Origin: Gorillibacterium sp.
GTDB lineage: Bacteria > Bacillota > Bacilli > Paenibacillales > NBRC-103111
DNA length: 6,391 nucleotides
Direction of reading: 5' to 3'
Assembly: GCA_014380705.1 (NCBI GenBank)
Contig: JACMJI010000298.1
Location: forward strand, 1 to 6,391
The translations under genes were made by a program, and so were the position numbers. How positions within the stretch are numbered: the stretch's first letter is position 1; every line of letters begins with the position of its first letter. Below, piece after piece: positions 1-6,387 of the stretch. The notes under the pieces are model-generated. The model searched no databases, was not told the DNA's origin, and saw nothing but the letters and a program-made list of their open reading frames with translations.

Positions 1-1214
1 CAGCTATACTTGAAGGCCGAGATTTACTTGGCTGCGCTCAGACAGGGACAGGGAAGACGGCCGCATTTGCTGTGCCGATCATCCAAATTTTAAGCCAACA
101 AAGTAAACCCAATACGGGGCGGCACATTCATTCACTGATTCTTACGCCGACAAGAGAACTTGCTTTGCAGATCTACGACAATATTCAAGCCTATAGTCAG
201 AACACTTCGATACGTAGTGCTGCGATTGTCGGTGGCGTTAATCAAAAAGCGCAGGAGCGGGCACTAAACCTAGGAGCGGATATTATCGTTGCCACGCCGG
301 GTCGATTACTTGATTTGATCAACCAAAAGCGTCTTGATTTACATCATGTCAAAATTCTCGTCCTTGATGAAGCCGATCGGATGCTGGACATGGGCTTTAT
401 TCAGGATGTGAAGAAGATCATCACCAAGATGCCTGTGAAGAGACAAACGCTTTTCTTCTCAGCAACGATGCCACCTGAAATAGCCAAAATGGTCAAAACG
501 CTGCTTGTTAATCCAGTAACAGTAGAAGTCACTCCGGTGTCCTCAACGGTGGCTAAGATATCGGAATCAATCTATTTTGTAGATAAAGCCAATAAACAAA
601 ATCTGTTGAACCAGCTTTTACAAGATAAAGCGATTGCTTCGGCGCTGGTGTTTACCCGAACCAAACATGGGGCTAACCGCGTTGTCACCGAACTATCGAA
701 AGCCAAGATTTCTGCTCAGGCGATTCATGGCAACAAATCTCAGAATGCCCGCCAGCTTGCACTCAGCAATTTCAAGAGCGGGGAGACAAGGGTGTTGGTC
801 GCAACAGATATTGCAGCTAGAGGAATTGATGTTGCAGAGCTTTCCCACGTAATCAACTTCAACCTCCCCAATATTCCTGAAACCTATGTTCACCGGATTG
901 GTCGTACCGGCAGAGCAGGTCTGAGTGGGATTGCGATCTCTTTTTGTGAATTTGAAGAAATTCCTTTCCTTAAGGATATTGAGAAGCTGATCGGTAGGAC
1001 CATCCCGGAAGTGAAGGACCATGCTTATCCGCTCCTGAATAGAACGGTGCCTGCTAAAGCGGAACCATCATCTAAATCAACTGCAAGACCTGCTAAACCC
1101 AGGACGGACCGAAACGCGACGTCAGCTGCTTCAAAACAAGCCAAGCCTAACCCAGGACGCAAGCCTAAGCCCAAGTCCGAATGGTTTAAAAAAGAACATA
1201 AGACAAGCAGATAA
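1..1214 (+). CDS. RhlE-type DEAD-box ATP-dependent RNA helicase, 5' partial
   Basis: ATP-driven RNA unwinding or remodelling enzyme (ribosome assembly, mRNA turnover, cold adaptation in the family), cytoplasmic. The frame is open to the window edge; the first full codon is at 3 and about 403 residues are visible. The N-terminus and Q motif are missing, so the GTG at 72 is not the start: motif I (AQTGTGKT, 36-59) lies upstream of it in the same frame. In order follow PTRELA, a GG motif with GGVNQ, TPGRLLD, DEAD (366-377), SAT (459-467), the second RecA domain with the ATDIAARGID motif, and HRIGRTGR (891-914). All catalytic motifs look intact. The last ~60 residues form a Lys/Arg/Pro/Ser-rich, probably disordered tail, typical of RhlE-like proteins and likely to contact RNA. 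An intrinsic terminator follows, so this gene is probably a transcription unit end. The exact paralogue name (rhlE or a csh gene) cannot be settled from sequence alone. Confidence 0.96.
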   Translation, partial: AILEGRDLLGCAQTGTGKTAAFAVPIIQILSQQSKPNTGRHIHSLILTPTRELALQIYDNIQAYSQNTSIRSAAIVGGVNQKAQERALNLGADIIVATPGRLLDLINQKRLDLHHVKILVLDEADRMLDMGFIQDVKKIITKMPVKRQTLFFSATMPPEIAKMVKTLLVNPVTVEVTPVSSTVAKISESIYFVDKANKQNLLNQLLQDKAIASALVFTRTKHGANRVVTELSKAKISAQAIHGNKSQNARQLALSNFKSGETRVLVATDIAARGIDVAELSHVINFNLPNIPETYVHRIGRTGRAGLSGIAISFCEFEEIPFLKDIEKLIGRTIPEVKDHAYPLLNRTVPAKAEPSSKSTARPAKPRTDRNATSAASKQAKPNPGRKPKPKSEWFKKEHKTSR

Positions 1215-1229
1215 TAGTTGTTACAATTT

Positions 1230-1268
1230 AAGGAAGTATTCCTCATAAAAGGTCTACTTCTTTTTTTT
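1230..1268 (+). terminator. Intrinsic terminator after the helicase gene
   Basis: AAGGAAGTA (1230-1238) pairs with TACTTCTTT (1255-1263) with one G-T wobble. The loop can fold further through CCT/AGG, and eight T (1261-1268) follow. The stem is AT-rich and modest, but its place 15 bp past the helicase stop fits a Rho-independent terminator. Confidence 0.65.
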
Positions 1269-1307
1269 ATAGTAGAATGTATATAGATTACAGAAATGAT
1301 CAAAGAG

Positions 1308-1314
1308 AAGGGAG
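1308..1314 (+). promoter_or_regulatory. Ribosome binding site that fixes the glycosyltransferase start
   Basis: AAGGGAG lies 7 bases before the ATG at 1322. The in-frame ATG at 1277 has only the T-tract and AT-rich sequence before it and no Shine-Dalgarno, so 1322 is the better start. Confidence 0.8.
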
Positions 1315-1321
1315 TCATGAC

Positions 1322-2617
1322 ATGGATAAGGATGATAATTATAAGGTTGGAATTGGTTTTGCGACTGGGAGAAAAAGCTTTCAAAAGGTACTGAGAACCT
1401 ACATTTACAATTGGAAGGAATCCGGGTTGGTTGCCAATAAGAACATTAAGTTGAATCTTTTTGTAGCCTATGATCTTGATTATCATAAAACCCAAATAAC
1501 GGACTACACCAATATGCACCCTGAATTAGTGGATCAGATAGACAGCAGCAAATTTATTGGAAGCATCGATGTTGAAGCAGAAATTGATTACTTAATTGGA
1601 GAAAATGTTATTAATCTGAAAGAAGCGGGCATGATTTTTGGAAAGGGCTATGCAGCTAAACGTAACGCTGTTCTATATCATGCGATCAAGCACGATATGG
1701 ATTGCCTGATTTTTTTCGATGATGATGAATACCCGATGGCCGTGACCAAAACACGCCAAACGGCCATTTGGGGGGGGCAGGAAGTCCTCACCACCCACTT
1801 GAAGAATATTGCTCAAGCAGACATCACCCATGGACATCACTGCGGCTATATATCGCCGATTCCCTATATCGAGTTTAATGACACCATGACGGAAGTGGAT
1901 TTTCGTTCGTTTATTGAGGCGATCTCTAATGATATTATTAACTGGGAAACCTTGAAAAGGGTTATGGAAAACGGTGGGGTAACCTATGCAGATACGAAGA
2001 TACTGACCAGCGATGAAGCGACAGAGGTTGAGGAAACCAATCATGCTAAATTTATCTCAGGTGCTAATTTGTGTATTAACCTTACCGATTCTCGTCGTGT
2101 TTATCCGTTTTATAATCCACCGGGGGCTAGAGGAGAGGACACGTTCTTAAGCACCTGCTTAAGCAAACGCAAAGTGTTACGTGTTCCGTGCTACGCCTTC
2201 CATGATGGTTTTTCGACCTATAATCACCTTCTAGCTGGAGTTCTTCCCATAAAGCTAAAGTTCATCAAAGCGGATAATGAACAAATTACCACTCGCTTCT
2301 ACAAGGCGTGTATCGGCTGGATACGTTATAAGCCATTACTACTCTACATCACAGACCCGGAGCATTATGAGGAAAAAATGAATGAGATGCGGGAGCAGCT
2401 TAAAGAGACGTTACCCAAAATCTGCGATTTCTTCGGGGAACCTAAATTTATTAAAATCTTAGCTGAGTTGGAAAAATACAATAAAAATGTTCAGAAGCAT
2501 CATCGCGACTTCCTTGAAACCCAGCGTATATGGGAGAGTATTATGGAGCATTTTTACATTAAAAGACAGCCTGTGCTCCCCGTCCAGGTCTTGTGCCAAA
2601 ATCAGCCGCAAAACTAA
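1322..2617 (+). CDS. Predicted GT-A-fold glycosyltransferase, subfamily unrecognised
   Basis: Protein of 431 residues, starting at 1322 because of the ribosome binding site 7 bases upstream; the longer reading from 1277 adds 15 residues without a site. No signal peptide or convincing membrane segment is seen, so it is probably cytosolic. Features of a nucleotide-sugar-dependent GT-A enzyme: an N-terminal beta-strand-like segment (VGIGFATGR), a Lys-Arg-Asn stretch at 113-115 of the kind that contacts the nucleotide, a hydrophobic strand running into Asp133-Asp134-Asp135-Glu136 (a DxD-like metal site), a Gly271-Glu272-Asp273 motif resembling the catalytic-base motif of GT2 enzymes, and a His294-Asp295 that could complete the metal site. 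The C-terminal ~100 residues are charged and helical-looking. Sugar donor and acceptor cannot be inferred, and no polysaccharide or flagellar genes are adjacent. The region from 1215 to 1307 shows no convincing promoter beyond weak TATA-like boxes. An eight-G run (1770-1777) lies in the frame. The open frame is certain; the enzyme class is inference from motifs. Confidence 0.8.
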   Translation: MDKDDNYKVGIGFATGRKSFQKVLRTYIYNWKESGLVANKNIKLNLFVAYDLDYHKTQITDYTNMHPELVDQIDSSKFIGSIDVEAEIDYLIGENVINLKEAGMIFGKGYAAKRNAVLYHAIKHDMDCLIFFDDDEYPMAVTKTRQTAIWGGQEVLTTHLKNIAQADITHGHHCGYISPIPYIEFNDTMTEVDFRSFIEAISNDIINWETLKRVMENGGVTYADTKILTSDEATEVEETNHAKFISGANLCINLTDSRRVYPFYNPPGARGEDTFLSTCLSKRKVLRVPCYAFHDGFSTYNHLLAGVLPIKLKFIKADNEQITTRFYKACIGWIRYKPLLLYITDPEHYEEKMNEMREQLKETLPKICDFFGEPKFIKILAELEKYNKNVQKHHRDFLETQRIWESIMEHFYIKRQPVLPVQVLCQNQPQN

Positions 2618-2678
2618 AGAGCAAAACAGCGAGCCTTCAAATGTTATTATGGAGCTTGGACATTAATCATTCTGAGGT

Positions 2679-2684
2679 GGAGGG
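2679..2684 (+). promoter_or_regulatory. Ribosome binding site of the DUF1801 gene
   Basis: GGAGGG, within a longer purine-rich stretch starting at 2674, lies 7 bases before the ATG at 2692. The 74-bp gap after the glycosyltransferase has no clear terminator, so read-through from the upstream gene is possible. Confidence 0.75.
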
Positions 2685-2691
2685 ATTTTAG

Positions 2692-3156
2692 ATGAGGTAC
2701 GAGGTAAATACTCCAGAGGAATACATCAGTCAATTGTCAGAGGATAGACAGGAAGTTATCGAAAAGCTAAGAAATACAATCAAAGAGAATCTTCCTATCG
2801 GTTTTGAAGAAACCATCTCCTATGGAATGATTGGTTACGTCGTGCCTCACAGTATTTATCCGTCAGGGTATCATGTTAATCCTAAGGAACCTCTTCCCTT
2901 TATGAGCATAGCTTCTCAGAAAAGCTTTATTGCCCTTTATCATATGGGCATTTATATGGATTCAACTGTTCTGACTTGGTTCATGGAAGAGTACCCGTTG
3001 CATGTGCGAACCAAGCTTGATATGGGAAAGAGCTGTGTCCGCTTTAGGAAGCTCGATACCATTCCTTATGAATTGATCGGAGAGTTAAGCAGGAAGATAA
3101 GTGTAGAGGATTACATCAAGAAATATGAGATTGACGTAGGGAAGATGCTAAAATAG
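2692..3156 (+). CDS. DUF1801 (YdhG-like) family protein
   Basis: A 154-residue soluble protein with the pattern of the DUF1801/YdhG-like fold: an N-terminal helical segment (EEYISQLSEDRQEVIEKLR), the conserved turn around residues 36-50 (FEETISYGMIGYVVP), a central beta region with the family's SQKSFIALYHMGIYM stretch, then KSCVRFRKLDTIPYELI and a terminal helix with EDYIKKYE. The length agrees with standalone family members. The biochemical function of the family is not established; these proteins are small, cytosolic and widespread in Bacillota, and some relatives have been linked to iron or frataxin-like roles, which this sequence neither supports nor excludes. The start at 2692 has a strong ribosome binding site. 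It may be co-transcribed with the glycosyltransferase gene (74-bp gap), but no shared role is apparent. No good hairpin terminator follows, only T-rich sequence at 3157-3171. Confidence 0.88.
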   Translation: MRYEVNTPEEYISQLSEDRQEVIEKLRNTIKENLPIGFEETISYGMIGYVVPHSIYPSGYHVNPKEPLPFMSIASQKSFIALYHMGIYMDSTVLTWFMEEYPLHVRTKLDMGKSCVRFRKLDTIPYELIGELSRKISVEDYIKKYEIDVGKMLK

Positions 3157-3192
3157 TTTTTTCGCTTTTTTAAGGAAAGGTATGGAAGCAGA

Positions 3193-3219
3193 TTAAGAAT
3201 ATTTATTAGTTAAGAATAT
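3193..3219 (+). repeat. Direct repeat TTAAGAATAT upstream of cheB
   Basis: Two perfect copies of TTAAGAATAT (3193-3202 and 3210-3219) start 17 bp apart. The following three bases also nearly match (TTA versus ATA). They sit just upstream of a TATACT box, so they could be a regulator binding site. In AT-rich intergenic DNA a chance repeat is possible. Confidence 0.4.
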
Positions 3220-3223
3220 ATAG

Positions 3224-3229
3224 TATACT
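3224..3229 (+). promoter_or_regulatory. Possible -10 box of the cheB promoter
   Basis: TATACT matches the sigma-A -10 consensus at 5 of 6 positions and lies 69 bases before the cheB start. No good -35 is found at 16-18 bp spacing, so the promoter would need an activator or is miscalled. No sigma-D-type chemotaxis promoter is recognisable. Confidence 0.3.
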
Positions 3230-3257
3230 TAGATCATCATAGTTTTTATATAAAGTA

Positions 3258-3298
3258 AGAGGTTATAAAGCTTTAGAATAGGATAGGAGGCAACCTCT
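3258..3298 (+). promoter_or_regulatory. cheB leader with ribosome binding site and competing inverted repeats
   Basis: TAGGAGG (3284-3290) is the ribosome binding site, 8 bases before the ATG at 3299. AGAGGTT (3258-3264) is perfectly complementary to AACCTCT (3292-3298), which would place the site in a 27-base loop. Alternatively GAGG of the site itself (3287-3290) pairs with CCTC (3294-3297) over a 3-base loop and hides it. The ribosome binding site is solid; the regulatory reading is inference. Confidence 0.55.
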
Positions 3299-4384
3299 AT
3301 GCAGCAACGATATGGAGTATTAATAGTGGATGATTCCTCTTTTATGAGAAAATGTATCAGTGACATTATTGAAAAAGACCCCTATTTATTTGTTATCGGA
3401 ATTGCACGGAACGGGCAAGATGCCGTAGAAAAAATTCAACGCTTAAAGCCCGATATTGTAACAATGGATGTAGAAATGCCTGAGATGGATGGAATCGAGG
3501 CATTGAAAGTCATTATGAGAAGTTGTCCTGTGCCAGTGGTCATGTTAAGCAACCATACAGAAGAAGTGGCAAAAACAACTCTTCAGGCACTTGAACTGGG
3601 AGCAGTGGACTTTTTCTTGAAAAATGCATTGATGGGAGCTAAGGCAGACCAGCAACTAGTGGAGATTTTTCTAAGTTGCCTTAAAAACATTGTTGAGGGT
3701 GTTAAGCCTCCATTGCATCATCCTATAAAAACATCTCCCATAAAAGCACCAATCATAATAACACCACCTAAAGATATCCCACCTATAGTGGCGAGCATGG
3801 TTAAAAAGCATAAAGCGGATATATTGATCATCGGATGCTCGACGGGGGGCCCCTCAGCACTTCATTTATTGCTTCCCTGTTTCCCTAAAGATACCAATGT
3901 ACCAATTGTGGTAATCCAGCATATGCCAGTTGGGTTTACTAAGCCTTTAGCCGATCGTTTGAATACCACGTGCAACCTTCACGTAAAAGAAGCAGAAGAC
4001 GGACAGGTACTGAAGGCAGGCACCATTTATATTGCCCCAGCAGGGTCTCAAACCCAGATGACTCGGGAATCGAATGAATGTGTTACGCTGAGAGTAGGGG
4101 CATCTTCGCCTATAGAAACGTTATTTAGGCCTTCGGTTAATGTCACTCTTCTATCAGCTGCCCAGGTTTACAAGAATAGACTGACGGCGATCATTATGAC
4201 GGGGATGGGAAATGATGGGTTAATGGGCTGTGAAGAAGTGAAGAAACAAAAGGGTAGAGTGATTGTTGAAGCGAAGGAGTCTTGTGTTGTCTATGGCATG
4301 CCAAGGGTTGTGTTCGAGGCAGGGCTAGCGGACGTTCAAGTACCCCTCACCCAAATATTCCAACAGGCGATGCAAAGCTTGTAA
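3299..4384 (+). CDS. cheB: CheB chemotaxis protein-glutamate methylesterase/glutamine deamidase
   Basis: Hydrolyses methyl esters of receptor glutamates (and can deamidate receptor glutamines) for sensory adaptation; cytoplasmic, acting at receptor arrays. The 361 residues match the usual CheB length. The receiver domain (about 5-125) has Asp11-Asp12, phospho-acceptor Asp57 and Lys108. The Lys is followed by Asn rather than the usual Pro. A Pro/Lys-rich linker (about 135-165, with two PIK units) joins the catalytic domain (about 172-358). That domain has Ser181 in GCSTGGP, His208 in QHMPVGFT and Asp306 in TGMGNDG, matching the Ser-His-Asp triad of Salmonella CheB. The start at 3299 has a strong ribosome binding site. 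The next gene, 127 bp on, encodes a chemoreceptor and may be co-transcribed because no terminator is seen between them. No cheR, cheA or cheW is adjacent, so this may be an accessory copy rather than the one in the main chemotaxis operon. Confidence 0.95.
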   Translation: MQQRYGVLIVDDSSFMRKCISDIIEKDPYLFVIGIARNGQDAVEKIQRLKPDIVTMDVEMPEMDGIEALKVIMRSCPVPVVMLSNHTEEVAKTTLQALELGAVDFFLKNALMGAKADQQLVEIFLSCLKNIVEGVKPPLHHPIKTSPIKAPIIITPPKDIPPIVASMVKKHKADILIIGCSTGGPSALHLLLPCFPKDTNVPIVVIQHMPVGFTKPLADRLNTTCNLHVKEAEDGQVLKAGTIYIAPAGSQTQMTRESNECVTLRVGASSPIETLFRPSVNVTLLSAAQVYKNRLTAIIMTGMGNDGLMGCEEVKKQKGRVIVEAKESCVVYGMPRVVFEAGLADVQVPLTQIFQQAMQSL

Positions 4385-4435
4385 ACATCTTTTATCTAGA
4401 AAAATCATTTACATTTCTCATACAAAACTGTGCAG

Positions 4436-4488
4436 GGAATTTAATAGTAACCTTCTACAATCAAGATATAGGTATTGGTTAAAATTCC
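4436..4488 (+). repeat. Imperfect inverted repeat in the cheB-receptor gap
   Basis: GGAATTTAA (4436-4444) and TTAAAATTCC (4479-4488) are complementary apart from one bulged base, with a 34-base loop. There is no T-tract, so it is unlikely to be a terminator; it could be leader structure or chance. The rest of the 127-bp gap holds a TACAAT box (4456-4461) without a matching -35. Confidence 0.3.
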
Positions 4489-4500
4489 TATTTTGACGTT

Positions 4501-4511
4501 GGAGATGGAGG
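4501..4511 (+). promoter_or_regulatory. Ribosome binding site of the chemoreceptor gene
   Basis: GGAGATGGAGG contains two Shine-Dalgarno cores. GGAG (4501-4504) is 7 bases from the ATG at 4512, the functional spacing. GGAGG (4507-4511) abuts the ATG and is too close. The in-frame ATG at 4548, where many receptors of this type begin (MKWKL), has no site before it, so 4512 is preferred. Confidence 0.65.
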
Positions 4512-6293
4512 ATGATTATTCTGACTAGAAACTTCTTGCACTTTTCTATGAAATGGAAGTTGATTCTAAGTTTTGCTGCCGTTTCGCTTATCTTTTCGGG
4601 AGTAGCCCTTTATCAGGGGTACCAAATTAATCAGGTAGAAGCATCAATGGAAATACAAAAAGCAGAGATGGAGAAAAGAATTACTGTCTCCAGGATTACC
4701 CAACTGTTGCAAGAAATGAATGTTGTGGAAGCTTCCTTAGTGAGCTCTAGTGATCTCGAATTCGCTGCTCCATTCATGGATAAGCAAAAAAACCTGCATG
4801 CGGAGCTAGCTAGATTAAGTTTCGATAAAGAGTCCACAGTATTTAAGGATTTACAGCTTTTGCGAAGTCATTCAGCAGAATATTTGGGCTATTTTGCAGA
4901 ATTGGTCAAGACAATGGAGAATGATACCCTAGACCCCATGACCATTCTGGAACAAGTTGATATTTTACATACGAAAGCGATGGCTGCGAATCAAGCATTG
5001 CTCGATACGAATGAAATACTGTATGCGGCCGCATCAGAAAATGCTGAAGCAGCCCAGAAACATTCCTTTACTTTATTAAATTACACGACATCCATTGTTG
5101 CTTATGCGGCGGCGCTTGTATTTATCTTCACCTGTATTATTGCGTGGGTACTTATTCGTTCCTTTTTGTCCCCTGTAAATAAGCTGCAGGTAGCTTTGCG
5201 AAAAATTTCTGAGGGCGATTTGCGCCAACAGATTCATTCACCTTACAACGATGAATTAGGTGTTCTAAGCCATCATTTTGATCATATGGTGGAGCGGGTG
5301 CGGGATATGCTTCAGCATACACAGTCTATCGCCTCTTCGCTGGCGGATTATTCACATTCCTTTCAACAATCGTCATCGATCACCGCCCATACGAATCAAG
5401 ATATTGTAAAGACCATTCATGAAATATCTGTTGGAGCAGAACAGCAAGCAGGGCAATCGGAGCAAAGTGCAAGTCTAATTCTGGAGCTTGAACGAGAGGT
5501 CAATGAGATAACGGAATATACCGAGGTCATGTTGTTGACAAGCCAAACAGCGAATCATAATACCCGTAAAGGGTCTGCTGCTGTAACGGCCTTGCGTGAA
5601 GTATCGGAGCATTCACGTGAGTCAGTAAATAAGGTCTCTCTTGCTTTAAATAAGTTGGCTGGGCAATCAAAGGATATTTCAAGAATCACCCATTCGATTA
5701 CCGAGATCTCTACGCAGACGAATATCCTATCTCTAAATGCTGCCATCGAAGCGGCGAGTGCAGGGGCCTATGGTAAGGGGTTTGCTGTTATTGCTGACGA
5801 AGTGAGACAATTATCTGTACAGACGAAGAAGTCATCCGTTCATATCAGCCAGATCATCAAAGAATTGCTGGCAGGAATGGATGAGCTTCAGGGATATATG
5901 CTGGAGACTAGAGGAAGCCTAGATGAGCAGGATATGAAAGTGGTTGAGACACTTTCTTCGTTTCAAGCTATTGACCTTTCCATTGAGGAGATTAGCAAAC
6001 AGATTGGACAAATTCATGACAAGGTGGATTTGACTCAGACGATGAATATCAGACTGGCCGAATCCGTTCATTCCGTTGCTTCCATTGCCGAGGGGACAGC
6101 AGCAGGAGTCCAAGAGGTTAACGCCTCCAGTAAACTGCAGGACCATGCAATCGGTGATATCGCTCGCCAAGCCGTGGAAATTAATGAAATTTCGCAAAAG
6201 CTGTTTCAGGAAATCAGCGTGTTCAAGATTGATTCGGAAACAGGTCTTCATACCATCACCGAATCTGAAGCTCCAGTAGCAGTAGCTTCGTAG
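4512..6293 (+). CDS. Methyl-accepting chemotaxis protein (transmembrane chemoreceptor)
   Basis: A 593-residue receptor that senses a stimulus outside the membrane and controls CheA kinase through CheW. TM1 spans about 15-37. An all-helical extracellular region (about 40-190) resembles a four-helix-bundle ligand domain; its ligand cannot be told. TM2 spans about 194-214, followed by HAMP (about 215-268, with conserved Pro221 and a GDL motif). The coiled-coil signalling domain (about 285-565) has its hairpin tip around 395-430, recognisable by QTNILSLNAAIEAA and GKGFAVIADEVRQL. Within the tip, the positions usually Arg and Glu (EAARAGE) are Ser416 and Ala419. The C-terminus (APVAVAS) lacks a CheR-tethering pentapeptide, as is usual in Bacillota. 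The gene follows cheB by 127 bp and ends in a strong terminator, so the two may form an operon and CheB may act on this receptor. Both the class and the frame are certain; the specificity is unknown. Confidence 0.96.
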   Translation: MIILTRNFLHFSMKWKLILSFAAVSLIFSGVALYQGYQINQVEASMEIQKAEMEKRITVSRITQLLQEMNVVEASLVSSSDLEFAAPFMDKQKNLHAELARLSFDKESTVFKDLQLLRSHSAEYLGYFAELVKTMENDTLDPMTILEQVDILHTKAMAANQALLDTNEILYAAASENAEAAQKHSFTLLNYTTSIVAYAAALVFIFTCIIAWVLIRSFLSPVNKLQVALRKISEGDLRQQIHSPYNDELGVLSHHFDHMVERVRDMLQHTQSIASSLADYSHSFQQSSSITAHTNQDIVKTIHEISVGAEQQAGQSEQSASLILELEREVNEITEYTEVMLLTSQTANHNTRKGSAAVTALREVSEHSRESVNKVSLALNKLAGQSKDISRITHSITEISTQTNILSLNAAIEAASAGAYGKGFAVIADEVRQLSVQTKKSSVHISQIIKELLAGMDELQGYMLETRGSLDEQDMKVVETLSSFQAIDLSIEEISKQIGQIHDKVDLTQTMNIRLAESVHSVASIAEGTAAGVQEVNASSKLQDHAIGDIARQAVEINEISQKLFQEISVFKIDSETGLHTITESEAPVAVAS

Positions 6294-6305
6294 AGAAAGC
6301 CGTTT

Positions 6306-6337
6306 AAAGCCATCTGAGGCGACTCAGATGGCTTTTT
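6306..6337 (+). terminator. Strong intrinsic terminator after the chemoreceptor gene
   Basis: A 13-bp perfect stem, AAAGCCATCTGAG (6306-6318) with CTCAGATGGCTTT (6323-6335), closes a GCGA loop. The run of five T (6333-6337) completes it, 12 bp after the stop codon. The flanking A-tract means it could also work weakly on the other strand. Confidence 0.92.
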
Positions 6338-6358
6338 AAACGTGCGCCCTCCAGCGCT

Positions 6359-6387
6359 GATTTAGCGATCAAAGTGATCGCTAAATC
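6359..6387. repeat. Perfect palindromic hairpin at the window end
   Basis: GATTTAGCGATCA (6359-6371) and TGATCGCTAAATC (6375-6387) form a 13-bp perfect stem with a 3-base loop. No T-tract is seen on either side within the window. It could be a terminator or transcript-end hairpin for a convergent gene beyond the edge, a dispersed repeat, or a protein-binding palindrome. Confidence 0.6.

Noticed and set aside
72..74. GTG at 72 as the start of the helicase
   Set aside because: The same frame is open upstream and encodes the essential motif I (AQTGTGKT) at 36-59; the true start is before the window.
1277..1279. ATG at 1277 as the glycosyltransferase start
   Set aside because: No Shine-Dalgarno before it and it lies just past the upstream terminator T-tract; the ATG at 1322 has AAGGGAG at ideal spacing.
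1025..1519. A 164-codon open frame on the minus strand across the helicase end and glycosyltransferase start
   Set aside because: It overlaps two well-supported genes and the terminator and resembles no protein family; its Leu/Gly-rich part mirrors the Lys/Pro tail codons of the helicase.
1673..2044. Minus-strand open frame inside the glycosyltransferase
   Set aside because: Shadow of the coding strand; no recognisable motifs.
2639..2664. AATGT/ACATT inverted repeat between the glycosyltransferase and DUF1801 genes as a terminator
   Set aside because: Five-base-pair AT-rich stem, long loop and no T-tract.
3266..3275. Palindrome TAAAGCTTTA in the cheB leader as an operator
   Set aside because: Only 10 bp and AT-rich; expected by chance at this base composition and no second copy is seen.
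4282..4482. Short + strand frame overlapping the end of cheB
   Set aside because: Out-of-frame shadow of cheB running into the gap; no ribosome binding site or family resemblance.
4479..4500. Sigma-D (flagellar/chemotaxis) promoter before the receptor
   Set aside because: A TAAA-like box is present near 4480, but nothing resembling the GCCGATAT -10 element follows at the right spacing.
5919..6251. Minus-strand and alternate-frame open readings within the receptor's 3' half
   Set aside because: Shadows of a strongly supported coding sequence; coiled-coil codon patterns often leave other frames open.
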